From NCBI RefSeq assembly GCF_000372745.1, contig NZ_KB889668.1, forward strand, positions 62,204 through 126,203: a stretch of 64,000 bases of DNA, in the 5' to 3' direction. The DNA comes from Embleya scabrispora DSM 41855 (GTDB lineage: Bacteria > Actinomycetota > Actinomycetes > Streptomycetales > Streptomycetaceae). Below the pieces are notes generated by a model, which saw only the letters and a list, made by a program, of their open reading frames with translations, was not told where the DNA came from and ran no database searches. Shown here piece by piece: positions 1 to 9,704 of the stretch; the first letter of the stretch is position 1, and every line of letters begins with the position of its first letter. The translations under genes were made by a program, and so were the position numbers.

Positions 1-1404
1 GTGCACGCGCGGTTGAACATCGACCTGCGCCTGGCGTACCTGTCCGACCAGCACCTGATCAGCCTGGATGTCGCGGTCGCGCCCGGCTCGTTCTTCTTCG
101 ACCCGGCCTGCGAGCTGACCGGTGGGATCGCGCTGTGCGTGTGGACCGGCGGCGATCGCGGCGGCGACTTCGTGATCAGCATCGGCGGCTATCACCCGCA
201 GTTCGCCCGACCCGACTACTACCCCACGCCCACCCGGCTCGGCTTCCGCTGGAATCCGTGCAGCCGGGTGGTGATCCAGGCACAGGGCTACACCGCGCTC
301 ACCCCGGGCGCGATCATGTTCGGCGGCGCGCTGGCCGCCCGCTATGAGAAGGGACTGCTCAGCGCGTGGTTCACCGCGCATCTGGACGCGCTGATCCAGT
401 GGAAGCCGTTCTACCTCGACATCGCGATGGGCATCTCGATCGGCGTCGCCTTCACCATCAAGGTGATCGTCAAGATCCGGGTCTCCATCGAGGTGGGGAT
501 CGACCTGCAACTGTGGACGCCGCCGCTCGGCGGTCATGTCAGTGTCAAGGTCTGGTTCATCTCGTTCGGCTTCGACTTCGGTTCGGCGCGCAAGGGCGCT
601 CCGCCGGTGCCGTGGAGCGAGTTCCGGATGCAACTGCCGTCGCCGATCCGGGCCAAGCCGGAAAAGGGCCTGCTGCTGGACGTGGACGAGTCGGAGAGCG
701 AGGCGCGCAGCGCAGCGAAGGAGCCGCTGTTGGTCTCCTCCGACGGGTTCGCCTTCTCCACCGAGGCGGCGGTACCGGCGTCGGTGATCCGGCTCAACGG
801 CGAGGTGTTCGCCACCGCCGACGAGAAGGTGAACATTCGGCCGATGGGCAAGGCCGGACTGACCTCCGAGCACATCGTCACGATCGACCTCGACGACCTG
901 GAGTTCACCCCTGATCCGGAGATCTGGAAGCTGAAGGTCATCCACCGCGACCTGCCCCAGGCGATGTGGGGCAAACCGGTGACCAAGCCCTCGCCTACGG
1001 AACCCGGCCTGGAACCGGGCCTGTTCACCGGCCTGCACGTCGAGGTGCCCGGCCCCGATCTGAGCCCCGGTCTGGGCCCGGTCACCTCGGCCGCGCTCGA
1101 CATCGAGCCGCAGGACGACGGCTACACCCCGCTGCGCGACGCCGCAGCCAAGGGGCCCGCCCCGCTCCCCGACCCGAACAGCGTCCGCAAGATCGTCGAC
1201 ACGCTCGCCACGTCGACCACCGCCATCCGGCGAAGTGCCGTATACGACGCGCTGACCCGCCTGGGCGCCGCGCCCGAGAAGGACACCGACGGCGAACTGA
1301 CCGAGTACGCCCGCCTGGTCGGCCGCATCATGGTCGACCCGCCGCTGACCACGACCGCCGCACAGTCCGGCGACACCCTGTCCGTGCCGATCGCAGCGAG
1401 GTGA
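1..1404 (+). CDS. C-terminal part of a DUF6603-type protein (5' end outside the window)
   Basis: 467 codons are open from the first base, so the true start is probably upstream; the GTG at position 1 has no visible ribosome-binding site. Residues about 95-200 alternate short hydrophobic strands with Gly and aromatic residues (WKPFYLDIAMGISIGVAF, then GIDLQLWTPPLGGHVSVKVW). I recognise this as the repeating signature of DUF6603, a family of very large proteins of unknown function in actinobacteria, myxobacteria, cyanobacteria and fungi. The C-terminal 250 residues are Pro/Asp/Glu-rich and look flexible. No signal peptide can be judged because the N-terminus is missing. The TGA stop overlaps the GTG of the next gene, so the two are translationally coupled. 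Family assignment is from memory and fairly confident; function is unknown. Confidence 0.65.
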   Translation: MHARLNIDLRLAYLSDQHLISLDVAVAPGSFFFDPACELTGGIALCVWTGGDRGGDFVISIGGYHPQFARPDYYPTPTRLGFRWNPCSRVVIQAQGYTALTPGAIMFGGALAARYEKGLLSAWFTAHLDALIQWKPFYLDIAMGISIGVAFTIKVIVKIRVSIEVGIDLQLWTPPLGGHVSVKVWFISFGFDFGSARKGAPPVPWSEFRMQLPSPIRAKPEKGLLLDVDESESEARSAAKEPLLVSSDGFAFSTEAAVPASVIRLNGEVFATADEKVNIRPMGKAGLTSEHIVTIDLDDLEFTPDPEIWKLKVIHRDLPQAMWGKPVTKPSPTEPGLEPGLFTGLHVEVPGPDLSPGLGPVTSAALDIEPQDDGYTPLRDAAAKGPAPLPDPNSVRKIVDTLATSTTAIRRSAVYDALTRLGAAPEKDTDGELTEYARLVGRIMVDPPLTTTAAQSGDTLSVPIAAR

Positions 1405-3716
1405 GCCGCGTGCCCGAAGCCTTCGAACCGAACAAGCCGCCCCGACTCGACGTCACCTTCCACGACTACCTCGTCCCGCGCGCCGACCCGGGCGTGTACA
1501 CCGTGCGCGCCGAGCACCTGCTCGAAGAGGCGGACGGGACCCGCGTCGACACCGAACCGCTGCCCGCCGCCGAGCAGAAGTTCGAGATCCGCGCGGCCCG
1601 CTTCACGCTGCACGAGACGTCCGTGCATGCGTTCTACCCGCCCGCCGGGTCCAGTGGCCGCTACGACGCGGTGCTGCCGCACATCACCCTCGATCGGGCG
1701 ATCCTGCCGTGGGAACGGCCGCTCACCGGCGCCCGCTCGCGCGCCCGGGCTCCCTGGGTCGCCCTGTTGGTCTTCCGCGAGGGCGAACTGCCCGACGACC
1801 CGGCGGCCACGGGAGACACCAAGCCGCACACCGTCGCCGAACTGATCGAGCCGGTCGAGACGGACGTGATCGGCCCCATCCTCAAGCCGAAGGGGATCAC
1901 TCCCGGCATCGCCGCGAGCACGTGCGCCACCATCGACGTGCCGCGTGAGGTCTTTCGTCGGGTGGCGCCACACCAGGAGGAGATGTACTACCTCGCGCAC
2001 ATGCGTGACGTGGCTCGTCCGGTGCAACGCGCCGACGGGGAATTCCTGATGGAGGGCAAGTACGCGGTCGTCACGGCCAATCGTTTTCCGCGCGAAGCCG
2101 GCCGCTATACCGCGCATCTGGTCTCGCTCGAAGGCTACGAGGCCCAACTCGCCCCGGGCGCTCCCGGAACCCATCGCGCGCTGCGCCTGGTGTCGCTGTC
2201 CTCCTGGGCGTTCACCACCGACCTCACCAACGCCCTCGACATCCCGGAGATGCTCCGTCACCTGGTCGAGCCGAGTTGGTCCGGCCACCCGGAGGATCTC
2301 GCGCTGCGGATCAACCCGCCGAAGGGACAACCCCAGGACGATGCGGAGCGGTACGCCCGGGCCCGGCTCGAACTGGGCTATGCGCCGGTGCCGTTCCAGA
2401 CCCTCTCCGGCGAACTCACCTACGCGTGGTACCGGGGCCCGGCCACTCCGGTCACCGCTCCGGAGGTGCCGGATCAGGTGGGCGGACGCGGGTACACGAC
2501 GGCCGACCACGCATTGATCTACGAGCAGGATCACGGCCTGTTCGACGTCAGCTACGCGGCGGCCTGGACGCTCGGCCGCACGATCGCACTCGCCGATCCG
2601 GACTACTCGGCCCAGCTCACCCGCGCACGCCGCGAACTGGCCAACCGAGCGGCCACCTTGCGGGCGATGGGCGCCGACCCGGCCCGCGCCCGGACCGATC
2701 CCGACACCGGCCGTGGCCTGGCCGCCCTGCACGAACTCGCTTCGGACGGCGGCCGATCCCTGGCCGCCGCGCTGACCGAACCGGTCGAGCCGGGCCCGGC
2801 ACCGCGCGTGGCCGGCCGCCGACGGCTGAACCGTGCCGAGGGCCGTGCACTGCTCGCCGAGGAGCGCTCGGTGTCCCTGCTGCGCAGCACGGCCGCGCGG
2901 AACACCGGCGACATGCCCGCCTGGCTGGACGAATTGGGCCTGCTGCGCGGCATCCCGTTCTGTTACCTGGTGCCGGACCCGAGGATGTTGCCGCCCGAGT
3001 CGATGCGGATGTTCCGGATCGACGAGCGCTGGCTGGACGCGGTCCTGGCCGGCGCGAGCGACGTCGGCCTGCACACCACGCTGGACCGCGACGTGGATAC
3101 GCACCTGCGCGCCGTGGTCTCCCGCAGCCGGCGCAGCGAACTCGTGCCCGGCGCCGGATTGTTGATCAACTCCGAACTGGTCAAGGCATGGCCGGATTTC
3201 CCGCTGGTGGCGAAGACCGCCGCGGACACGCCGATCGCCGAGTTGCGTCAGGAGCGCCTGACCTCGAACATCCTCCTCTACCTGTTCCAGGACGTGCCGG
3301 ACGTGATCGAGATCCGCGAGCCCGGCCAGGGCATCCACTTCGGCATCGACATCGGTGACCGGATCGGCCTGCGCAGCCTCGACGGGGTCGAGGACCCGCT
3401 CGGCGGATCCACCGGCGAGTACTTCCCGGACCCCGACCACCCCGACGGCGACACGGTGTTCAGCAAGTACCTGCGCTACCGCCCCGACGGGGGTGAACGC
3501 GACGTCCTGCGCCTGTTCGGCGTCGACGGCCTCGTGCCCGGCCTGGCCGGCGCGTTCGAGCTGGAGGATCTGACGCCGTCGCAGTTCGCCGTGCAGTTGA
3601 TCAACTCGCCGGTCCGCCAGCGGCTCGTCCCCAGGGGGCCGGCCTTCCCGGCCGCCGGAAGCACCGGGCCTGTCCCGCCCGCCCCGCCCGCCACGACCAC
3701 CGGGAGCCTGCGATGA
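1401..3716 (+). CDS. Unknown 771-aa protein, second gene of the DUF6603 operon
   Basis: The start is taken as GTG at 1401, whose last two bases begin the previous stop codon (GTGA overlap); GTG at 1410 is the alternative. The frame is open upstream to 966, but that part only shadows the DUF6603 gene. I recognise no catalytic motif, signal peptide or transmembrane segment. Landmarks are an N-terminal beta-rich stretch (ETSVHAFYPPAGSSGRYDAV) and a central helical, Arg-rich part at about 400-520. Near residue 640 is a conserved-looking block, LLYLFQDVPDVIEIREPGQG. It probably works with the other four proteins of this operon, because all five are joined by stop/start overlaps. Cytoplasmic location is inferred from the absence of export signals. 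Confidence 0.8.
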   Translation: MSRVPEAFEPNKPPRLDVTFHDYLVPRADPGVYTVRAEHLLEEADGTRVDTEPLPAAEQKFEIRAARFTLHETSVHAFYPPAGSSGRYDAVLPHITLDRAILPWERPLTGARSRARAPWVALLVFREGELPDDPAATGDTKPHTVAELIEPVETDVIGPILKPKGITPGIAASTCATIDVPREVFRRVAPHQEEMYYLAHMRDVARPVQRADGEFLMEGKYAVVTANRFPREAGRYTAHLVSLEGYEAQLAPGAPGTHRALRLVSLSSWAFTTDLTNALDIPEMLRHLVEPSWSGHPEDLALRINPPKGQPQDDAERYARARLELGYAPVPFQTLSGELTYAWYRGPATPVTAPEVPDQVGGRGYTTADHALIYEQDHGLFDVSYAAAWTLGRTIALADPDYSAQLTRARRELANRAATLRAMGADPARARTDPDTGRGLAALHELASDGGRSLAAALTEPVEPGPAPRVAGRRRLNRAEGRALLAEERSVSLLRSTAARNTGDMPAWLDELGLLRGIPFCYLVPDPRMLPPESMRMFRIDERWLDAVLAGASDVGLHTTLDRDVDTHLRAVVSRSRRSELVPGAGLLINSELVKAWPDFPLVAKTAADTPIAELRQERLTSNILLYLFQDVPDVIEIREPGQGIHFGIDIGDRIGLRSLDGVEDPLGGSTGEYFPDPDHPDGDTVFSKYLRYRPDGGERDVLRLFGVDGLVPGLAGAFELEDLTPSQFAVQLINSPVRQRLVPRGPAFPAAGSTGPVPPAPPATTTGSLR

Positions 3717-6700
3717 CGGACACCGATCCCGACCTGATCGTCCCCGTCCGGGTGCATGCCCTGGTGGTGAACGAGACGGTCAAGGAGAGCAACGCCTTCG
3801 CTCGCTGGCAGCCCAACTTCGACGACATGTTGAAGAAGCGGAAGGCCGCCGAGCCGGAACCCGGCAAGGGCACCACGGGTGTTGCGTTCGGCGTGCACGT
3901 GCAGTGGCAGCTGCCCGAGGCGCTGACCTCCGGCCACTACGACCCCGAGACCGGCGAGACCACGTTCCCGCTGGTGCCCAATCGCTGGCTGGTGGTCCGC
4001 CACCACACGGTGCCCTCGCCGCGACCCGGCGCGGGCCAGACCCGGGCGGCGGCCTGGCTGATCCAGAGCGACCACCTCCAGCACGCCCACGGCACCGGCA
4101 AACGAGGCACCTGTCCGTACTTGTCCGAGAAGCCCGGAGAACCCGGTGAACTCCGCGAGGACTGGATCGGGCGGGCGCACGATCTGCGCACGGGCGGCTG
4201 GACCGAACCGGCCCCGGTCAAGCCGTTTTTGACCGCGATCGGCCCCGGGTTGCCCGCCTTCGCCGGCTTCCAGCCCTATCACCAGAACGTGTTCTCGTTC
4301 CACGACCCGCTCACCGACCTGATCGAGCGGAACGTGCCCGCCACCACCACCCTGAGCTACTTCGTGCTCGGCTGGTACACCACCGACACCGCCGACTTCC
4401 TGCTCCGCGCCCGCACAATTCCCGGCCTGCTCCCGCCCGGCGCGAACGGCACCGACGACCTGTTGCGCGCCCTGGGTTGGGCGCTGCCCGGCTACACCGA
4501 CCTCCCGGAGGAGCAGACCCCGCCCGCCGGCCCACAGCGCTCGATCTACGCCGGCACCGCCCTGGGCATCCCGTGGACCTACTACGACTGGTCGCCCGAG
4601 GACGATATGCCCGCCCGTCCGGAGCAACTCCCGGTCGCCGTCGGACACAGCACCGCCGACGCGCTCGGCGAGATCGCCGCGCGCCAGTCCCGCTGTGGCC
4701 GAACCGGCGAACTGATCAAGGCCCTGTACAACGGCACCATCGACGGCCTGGACCAGGCGGGCGGCGGCGAGGATCTGGACGAGATCACCCGCCGCGCCTG
4801 GTTCTCCGTATCCGCGTCCGGCTACACCTGGCAGATCGTGCCCAGGCCCACCGACAGTCCCGAACCCGCCCGGGCCGCACCCACCGGAACCCCGCCGTGG
4901 CTGACCGAACTCAATGCGCAGCAGCGGCGCCACGACGCGGCCGGTCGCGAACTCGCACACGTCCAGGAACGGTTGCGCACGCTGTGGTGGCTCAAGGGCC
5001 TGCCCGGAGAGCACCCCGAGGGCTTCGACGAGGCCGCCGCGGAACAGCTCAACCCGGAGATCGCGGGTACGCCGGCCGCGCGCGCCGCCGCCCTCGACGC
5101 CGAACTGATTGAACTGCGCGAGTACATCCCGCAGGGCATCACCTCCGAACAGATGCAGGCGGACATCGACCGGTTCGCCGACGATCACCGCTTGGCCCCC
5201 GACCTGGAACTGCGCCGCGTCGCCGAGCCGCCCTTCCACCGCACCGGCGATCCCGTCGTGCTGATCACCGGTGCGGGCGTCAAGGACCCGCTCACCCGCG
5301 ACCCCGACAACCCGCTGCCGTGCCGCACGGAGTCCGGGTTGCTGACCTCACTGCGGGTGAACGGTGAATGGATCGACACGCGAGACGTCGTGCTGCCGCC
5401 GCTCGACCTGCCCGATCCCGGCCCGATCGAGGTCGCCGGCCTGCCCGGGCCCGCCGGGGCGCTGCTGGCCGAATTCACCCTGCTGGACCGGGCCGCGCGA
5501 GTGCCGGCCACCGGCGATCCGGACGGGGGCAGCGCACTCGCCATGGCCCTGGCCAGGCAGGCCGGGAACGTGCGCGGTGTCCTCGGCGAGTACGCCGCGG
5601 TGTGGCGCCAGCCCTGGCTGCCGATGTACCTGGAATGGGACCTGCGCTATCACCCCATCCCGTACCAGGAGGAGGACGGCTCCCGGAACTGGACCTTCGA
5701 GGGCAGCAGTTACAAGTGGGAGGGATCCGGCGCCAATCCGGGCAACGGCGAGGACGGGCCGGAGTGGATCCCCTTCACCGCGCGGACCTTCCTTACCCCG
5801 AGCGCGCCGTACGTACTGGCCAAGCAGATCGACCGGCTGCTCGACACCTACGGCGGCAGCCCGGCGGAACTGTCGAGCCTGCGCACCCTGCGCGACACCT
5901 ACGCCGAGTTGGATGTGCTCGCGCAGACCCTGGACGGCTTCAACGAGACGCTGCTCATGCGCGACATCGGCGCGCGCAACGCCACCCCGGCGGCGGTGGC
6001 CCGACTCACCGGGGAGGCCGGGCACGTCGCGTCGCCCGGATTGCCGGGCGACGTCGACGTCGACTTTCGCTTCCAACCGGTGCGCGCGGGCCAGTTCTAC
6101 TTCCGCGATCTGCGGATCGTCGACCGATTCGGCCGCTCGGCCGTGATCGCCAACACGCTGGGGGACGGGCATCTCCAATTGGAACTGGTGCCCACCCCCA
6201 GCACGCTGCCCAGCGGTCCGCTGGAGGAGGGCATCGAGGCACCGGACCGCTTCGCCCAACTGCCGCCCAGGTTGCTCCAGGACGCACGGGTGCGGATGCG
6301 TACGGTGTCCGGTCGCGACGACGCCGAGGCGCCCGCCGGGAGCGCTGCTCGCGTCGGCGACCCGGCCGGCCCGCTCGTCGGCTGGGTGCTGATCAACCGG
6401 CTCGACGACAACCTGCTCGTGTACGGGCCGGACGGAGAGGCTTTCGGCGAACTGCGGATCGTGCGCACCGGCGGGGACACCACGGAGACCATGTGGACCC
6501 CGCTGCCGTCGTCGCCATACCACGACGAGAGCGACGAGGATTTCGGGCGCGAACACCCGAACCTGGCCGAATTCGTCCGTGAACTGGTCGGTCCGGTGGG
6601 CCCGTTCACGGCGCTGCTGGCCACGATCGACCAGGGCGTCGAGGGCATGACCGACACCGCCGCTCAGGACGACCGCGCGCCCGCCCGACTGGTCGGCCGG

Positions 6701-7468
6701 CCGGTCGCGCTGTACCGCATGCGGCTGGACGTCGAGCTGCGCGGCGACCCGTTGAGCAACCCGGGTTGGCGGTACGCGCTCGGTGGGTCGGACGAGGTGT
6801 ACCCCGACTACAGGTGGCCGATCCGGCTGGGCGATCCAGACCGGCTCACCGACGGGCTGATCGGCTACTACGCGAGCGCCGAGGGGCCCGGGGGCCGGAC
6901 CGACTACAGCAGCCTGCATGTCGTGGAGGCCGCGGTCCGGGATCCCTACCTGGTCGAGATCGGCAACGGCGCGGGCCTGGAACTACCGGCCCGCCCCACC
7001 GAGGGTGAGGCCGTCTCGCACTACCTCACCATCCTGGCCGACCCGCACAACCCGATCCACGCCACCACGGACATCCTCCCGGTGACCGATCTGGAACTGC
7101 CCGCCGATCTGGTGCACCAGGCCCTGCTGCGCATTCGTGCCGCGTTCCGGCTCAACCCGCTGCTGGCGCCGACCCGGATCCCGGCCATCGAACCCGCTCG
7201 GCCGAGCGGCGGCCGGTACGCGCGGATCGGCACCTTCGGTGACGAACAGCCGCTGCCGGAGGAGATGTTGGTGATGATCCGGCCGGCCGCCTGGCATGGC
7301 ACGTGGACCTGGGCCGAGCCGCTGTCGGCGGTGGACGGCGACTGGCAGGAGCGGGCGATCCTGGCCGCGGACGCGGTTCCGCACCCCGACGACCCGGTGC
7401 CGCACGCGCGTGCCGGCTATCTGCTCCTGCAACCGGCCCAGGCCGCCGACGAGGAGGAACTCACGTGA
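3713..7468 (+). CDS. Unknown 1251-aa protein, third gene of the DUF6603 operon
   Basis: The ATG at 3713 overlaps the preceding TGA (ATGA). The protein is large, acidic and soluble-looking, with no signal peptide or membrane span. Visible features are an N-terminal beta-rich domain (FGVHVQWQLPEAL near residue 65) and many Trp/Tyr-Gly-Asp-Pro turns. A central helical stretch lies at about 400-485 (NAQQRRHDAAGRELAHVQER), probably a short coiled coil. The C-terminal half contains ordered aromatic segments (WLPMYLEWDLRYHPIPYQEE near 630). I do not recognise a family. Its size and its place between other unknown beta-rich proteins fit a structural or surface-display role better than an enzyme, but that is speculation. 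Confidence 0.8.
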   Translation: MTDTDPDLIVPVRVHALVVNETVKESNAFARWQPNFDDMLKKRKAAEPEPGKGTTGVAFGVHVQWQLPEALTSGHYDPETGETTFPLVPNRWLVVRHHTVPSPRPGAGQTRAAAWLIQSDHLQHAHGTGKRGTCPYLSEKPGEPGELREDWIGRAHDLRTGGWTEPAPVKPFLTAIGPGLPAFAGFQPYHQNVFSFHDPLTDLIERNVPATTTLSYFVLGWYTTDTADFLLRARTIPGLLPPGANGTDDLLRALGWALPGYTDLPEEQTPPAGPQRSIYAGTALGIPWTYYDWSPEDDMPARPEQLPVAVGHSTADALGEIAARQSRCGRTGELIKALYNGTIDGLDQAGGGEDLDEITRRAWFSVSASGYTWQIVPRPTDSPEPARAAPTGTPPWLTELNAQQRRHDAAGRELAHVQERLRTLWWLKGLPGEHPEGFDEAAAEQLNPEIAGTPAARAAALDAELIELREYIPQGITSEQMQADIDRFADDHRLAPDLELRRVAEPPFHRTGDPVVLITGAGVKDPLTRDPDNPLPCRTESGLLTSLRVNGEWIDTRDVVLPPLDLPDPGPIEVAGLPGPAGALLAEFTLLDRAARVPATGDPDGGSALAMALARQAGNVRGVLGEYAAVWRQPWLPMYLEWDLRYHPIPYQEEDGSRNWTFEGSSYKWEGSGANPGNGEDGPEWIPFTARTFLTPSAPYVLAKQIDRLLDTYGGSPAELSSLRTLRDTYAELDVLAQTLDGFNETLLMRDIGARNATPAAVARLTGEAGHVASPGLPGDVDVDFRFQPVRAGQFYFRDLRIVDRFGRSAVIANTLGDGHLQLELVPTPSTLPSGPLEEGIEAPDRFAQLPPRLLQDARVRMRTVSGRDDAEAPAGSAARVGDPAGPLVGWVLINRLDDNLLVYGPDGEAFGELRIVRTGGDTTETMWTPLPSSPYHDESDEDFGREHPNLAEFVRELVGPVGPFTALLATIDQGVEGMTDTAAQDDRAPARLVGRPVALYRMRLDVELRGDPLSNPGWRYALGGSDEVYPDYRWPIRLGDPDRLTDGLIGYYASAEGPGGRTDYSSLHVVEAAVRDPYLVEIGNGAGLELPARPTEGEAVSHYLTILADPHNPIHATTDILPVTDLELPADLVHQALLRIRAAFRLNPLLAPTRIPAIEPARPSGGRYARIGTFGDEQPLPEEMLVMIRPAAWHGTWTWAEPLSAVDGDWQERAILAADAVPHPDDPVPHARAGYLLLQPAQAADEEELT

Positions 7469-8592
7469 GGCGATACGCCGCGTTCGAGGACACCGCGCTG
7501 ACCCTGACGCTGGCCCCGGTGCCCTCGGTGGTCAACGTCAGCACCCCGAAGAAGCCGCAACTCCTCGCCCTCGAACTGACCGTCCGCGGCCGGGCCGAGG
7601 CGCCGGTGTACCTGGACCGGATCGACATCGCCATCCCGCACGGCCCCGGCGCGAGCGAACTGACCACCACCGCCGTCGCGTCGATCAAGGACGGCACGGA
7701 CTACGAGACGCCGCCGGACCAGGGGTGGAGCGCCGAGGCGAGCCTGGTCGGCGGCATCGCGACCGTCTCCTTCACCAACCGGCGCGGGGTCTACGCGGAC
7801 GGCGATTTCGCGGTCACGATGATCCTGTACGACTTCCACGTCAACGAGGAGGTCGGCACCGCCGAGATCGTGGTCGACGAGTGGACCTCGCCCAAGGAGG
7901 ACGACGAGACCACACGGCGCACGACCCGATTCCCGATCGACAAGTGGCCGGCGGACTTCACCTTCGCCAACTTCCGCCCCGACGACGCCACGGTCCGCAA
8001 CGGCGAGACCGTCATGCTGCGTTGGGAGCGCAGCCGAGGCCCGAAGTACACGATGTACTGGGACGGCGGATCCGAGGACGTCACCGCGCGCAGCTCGTGG
8101 CCTTCGAAGAAGCTGTACCACACCACGGGTTTCATGCTCGTCGCCGTCGACGGCGAGGGTGCCGGTCGCCGTACGTACGCGCTCACCACGGCGGTCACCG
8201 TCACCGAGCCGAACCTGCTCGTGGGCAATCTCGATGTCAATGGCATCACCCAACTCCAGGGCCCGAGACAGCAGTTCCCCCTGCCGGCGTCCGGGACCTC
8301 GCAGTACTACCGAGCCGCCACCGACGGAACGCTGGTCGGATATCTCTCCGGCCGCAGCGGCGCGCCGAGTTCGACCCTGGCCGCCACCGTGTACCGGGCC
8401 GGCGCGAACGAGTACACGATGCGCTTCAGCTCGGAGAACCCGGCGGCGACGCCACCCCGGGAGACCCCGATCAGCGTGCCGGTGCCGCAGGACGCCGAGG
8501 TGCTGCTGTACTTCGGCGGACAGAGCGGGGACACCCTCGACCTGGTCTGGCTGCCGCAGGGCACCGGCGGGTTCGAGGTGATGTCGCGATGA
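7465..8592 (+). CDS. Unknown 375-aa beta-rich protein, paralogue of the next gene
   Basis: Starts at GTG 7465, overlapping the previous stop (GTGA). The N-terminal 150 residues look like a beta-sandwich (LALELTVRGRAEAPVYLDRI). The C-terminal half carries a pattern repeated in the next gene: a P-A-D-F-x-F opening, then V-x-x-G-x-x-V-x-L-x-W, then Y-T-M-x-W, and near the end E-T-P-x-x-V-P followed by W-L-P-x-G-T-G. The two proteins are therefore tandem duplicates that have diverged strongly. There is no signal peptide, lipobox or membrane span. The fold resembles Ig-like or lectin-like sandwiches, but no sugar-binding or catalytic residues can be named. Confidence 0.8.
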   Translation: MRRYAAFEDTALTLTLAPVPSVVNVSTPKKPQLLALELTVRGRAEAPVYLDRIDIAIPHGPGASELTTTAVASIKDGTDYETPPDQGWSAEASLVGGIATVSFTNRRGVYADGDFAVTMILYDFHVNEEVGTAEIVVDEWTSPKEDDETTRRTTRFPIDKWPADFTFANFRPDDATVRNGETVMLRWERSRGPKYTMYWDGGSEDVTARSSWPSKKLYHTTGFMLVAVDGEGAGRRTYALTTAVTVTEPNLLVGNLDVNGITQLQGPRQQFPLPASGTSQYYRAATDGTLVGYLSGRSGAPSSTLAATVYRAGANEYTMRFSSENPAATPPRETPISVPVPQDAEVLLYFGGQSGDTLDLVWLPQGTGGFEVMSR

Positions 8593-9674
8593 GGGTCGGA
8601 GCCGAACCGCTGCTCGCGTACGCACTCACCACCGACCCGGATCCGATCCGGGTCGGTGCGCCGGCCACGCTGCGTCTGGTCGCCCGCGGTGGCATGGCCC
8701 CCGCGTACTGCCGGCGGATCAGTCTCGGGATACCGACGGGCACGGGAGCCGGCGCGCTCACCGCCGATCCGGCCTCGATCGTCACACCACCGGTCCAGGG
8801 CGGCGGACACCAGGATCAGGGCGGCGGCTGGACGATCGCCCGCTCCACCCCGAGCGGCTCGGCCGTGTTCACCGCGACTCCGAACGCGGCCAGGGGTTGG
8901 CTGGCCGGGGTCACGCCATTGACCCTCGAACTCGGCGCCGTCGCGGTCAACGCGGCGCTCGGCGGGACGGTGCTGACCGTCACCGAGGAGACCAGCGCCG
9001 ACGGCACGAACTGGGTCGCCCGGACGGCGGAGCTCGGCGTCCCCAAGTTTCCCGCCGACTTCGCCTTCCGCTACTTCGCCCCGAGTGCGATCCACGTCGC
9101 CAACGGTTCGTGCGTCAGGCTCACCTGGCAGGGTTCGCCGGCCGTCTACACGATGCGCTGGGGCCTGCGGGGCGAGTGCGATGTCAGTGCGGTCAAGGAG
9201 TGGGACTCGCCGCCGCTGCACGACACCACGACCTTCCGGCTCGCCGCGACCCTGCCCGGCGGTACCGCCGAGCGGGTGCTCACCACCACCGTGACCGTCT
9301 TCCGGCCGCACCTGCGGGTGCGGGATCTCGCCGCTCGGCGCCACGTGCGGATGATCGGCGCAGATCAGCGGCTGGACCCGCCGCGATCGGGCCCGGCGCT
9401 GCGCCTGCGGGCCGAAACGGACGGGATCCTGGTCGGTCACGTGCGGGCGAAGGCCGGCGCGGCGCCGGCCACGATCAGGGTGGGCACCGCGGAGTACGCG
9501 CAGATCTTCACGTCGGACAACCGGGACACCTCGCGGGTCCCGGCGGAGACTCCGTTCCATGTGCCGATCCGCCGCGGTGCGCTGGTCGAGATCGGCGCGA
9601 GCGGCGGTGCCGACGACGACTTCGGGCTCACGTGGTTGCCGATGGGAACAGGCCGCCTGGCCCCCGCCGACTGA
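8589..9674 (+). CDS. Unknown 361-aa beta-rich protein, last gene of the DUF6603 operon
   Basis: The ATG at 8589 overlaps the previous stop (ATGA). It is homologous to the preceding protein in the same order of motifs: F-P-A-D-F-A-F near 155, Y-T-M-R-W near 190, E-T-P-F-H-V-P near 320 and W-L-P-M-G-T-G close to the C-terminus. Its N-terminal domain aligns only weakly with the paralogue, so the pair may share a common C-terminal module and differ in what the N-terminus binds. Soluble, with no export signal. The operon ends here, and the next gene is convergent with a gap of only 30 bases. Confidence 0.8.
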   Translation: MRVGAEPLLAYALTTDPDPIRVGAPATLRLVARGGMAPAYCRRISLGIPTGTGAGALTADPASIVTPPVQGGGHQDQGGGWTIARSTPSGSAVFTATPNAARGWLAGVTPLTLELGAVAVNAALGGTVLTVTEETSADGTNWVARTAELGVPKFPADFAFRYFAPSAIHVANGSCVRLTWQGSPAVYTMRWGLRGECDVSAVKEWDSPPLHDTTTFRLAATLPGGTAERVLTTTVTVFRPHLRVRDLAARRHVRMIGADQRLDPPRSGPALRLRAETDGILVGHVRAKAGAAPATIRVGTAEYAQIFTSDNRDTSRVPAETPFHVPIRRGALVEIGASGGADDDFGLTWLPMGTGRLAPAD

Positions 9675-9704
9675 GCGGATCGGGGGCGGGGGCGGCGGAG
9701 CGGG

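Noticed and set aside
966-1400. Upstream extension of the second DUF6603-operon gene
   Set aside because: The extension is Arg/Pro-rich and antithetical to the in-frame DUF6603 coding sequence; the GTGA overlap at 1401 is the natural start.
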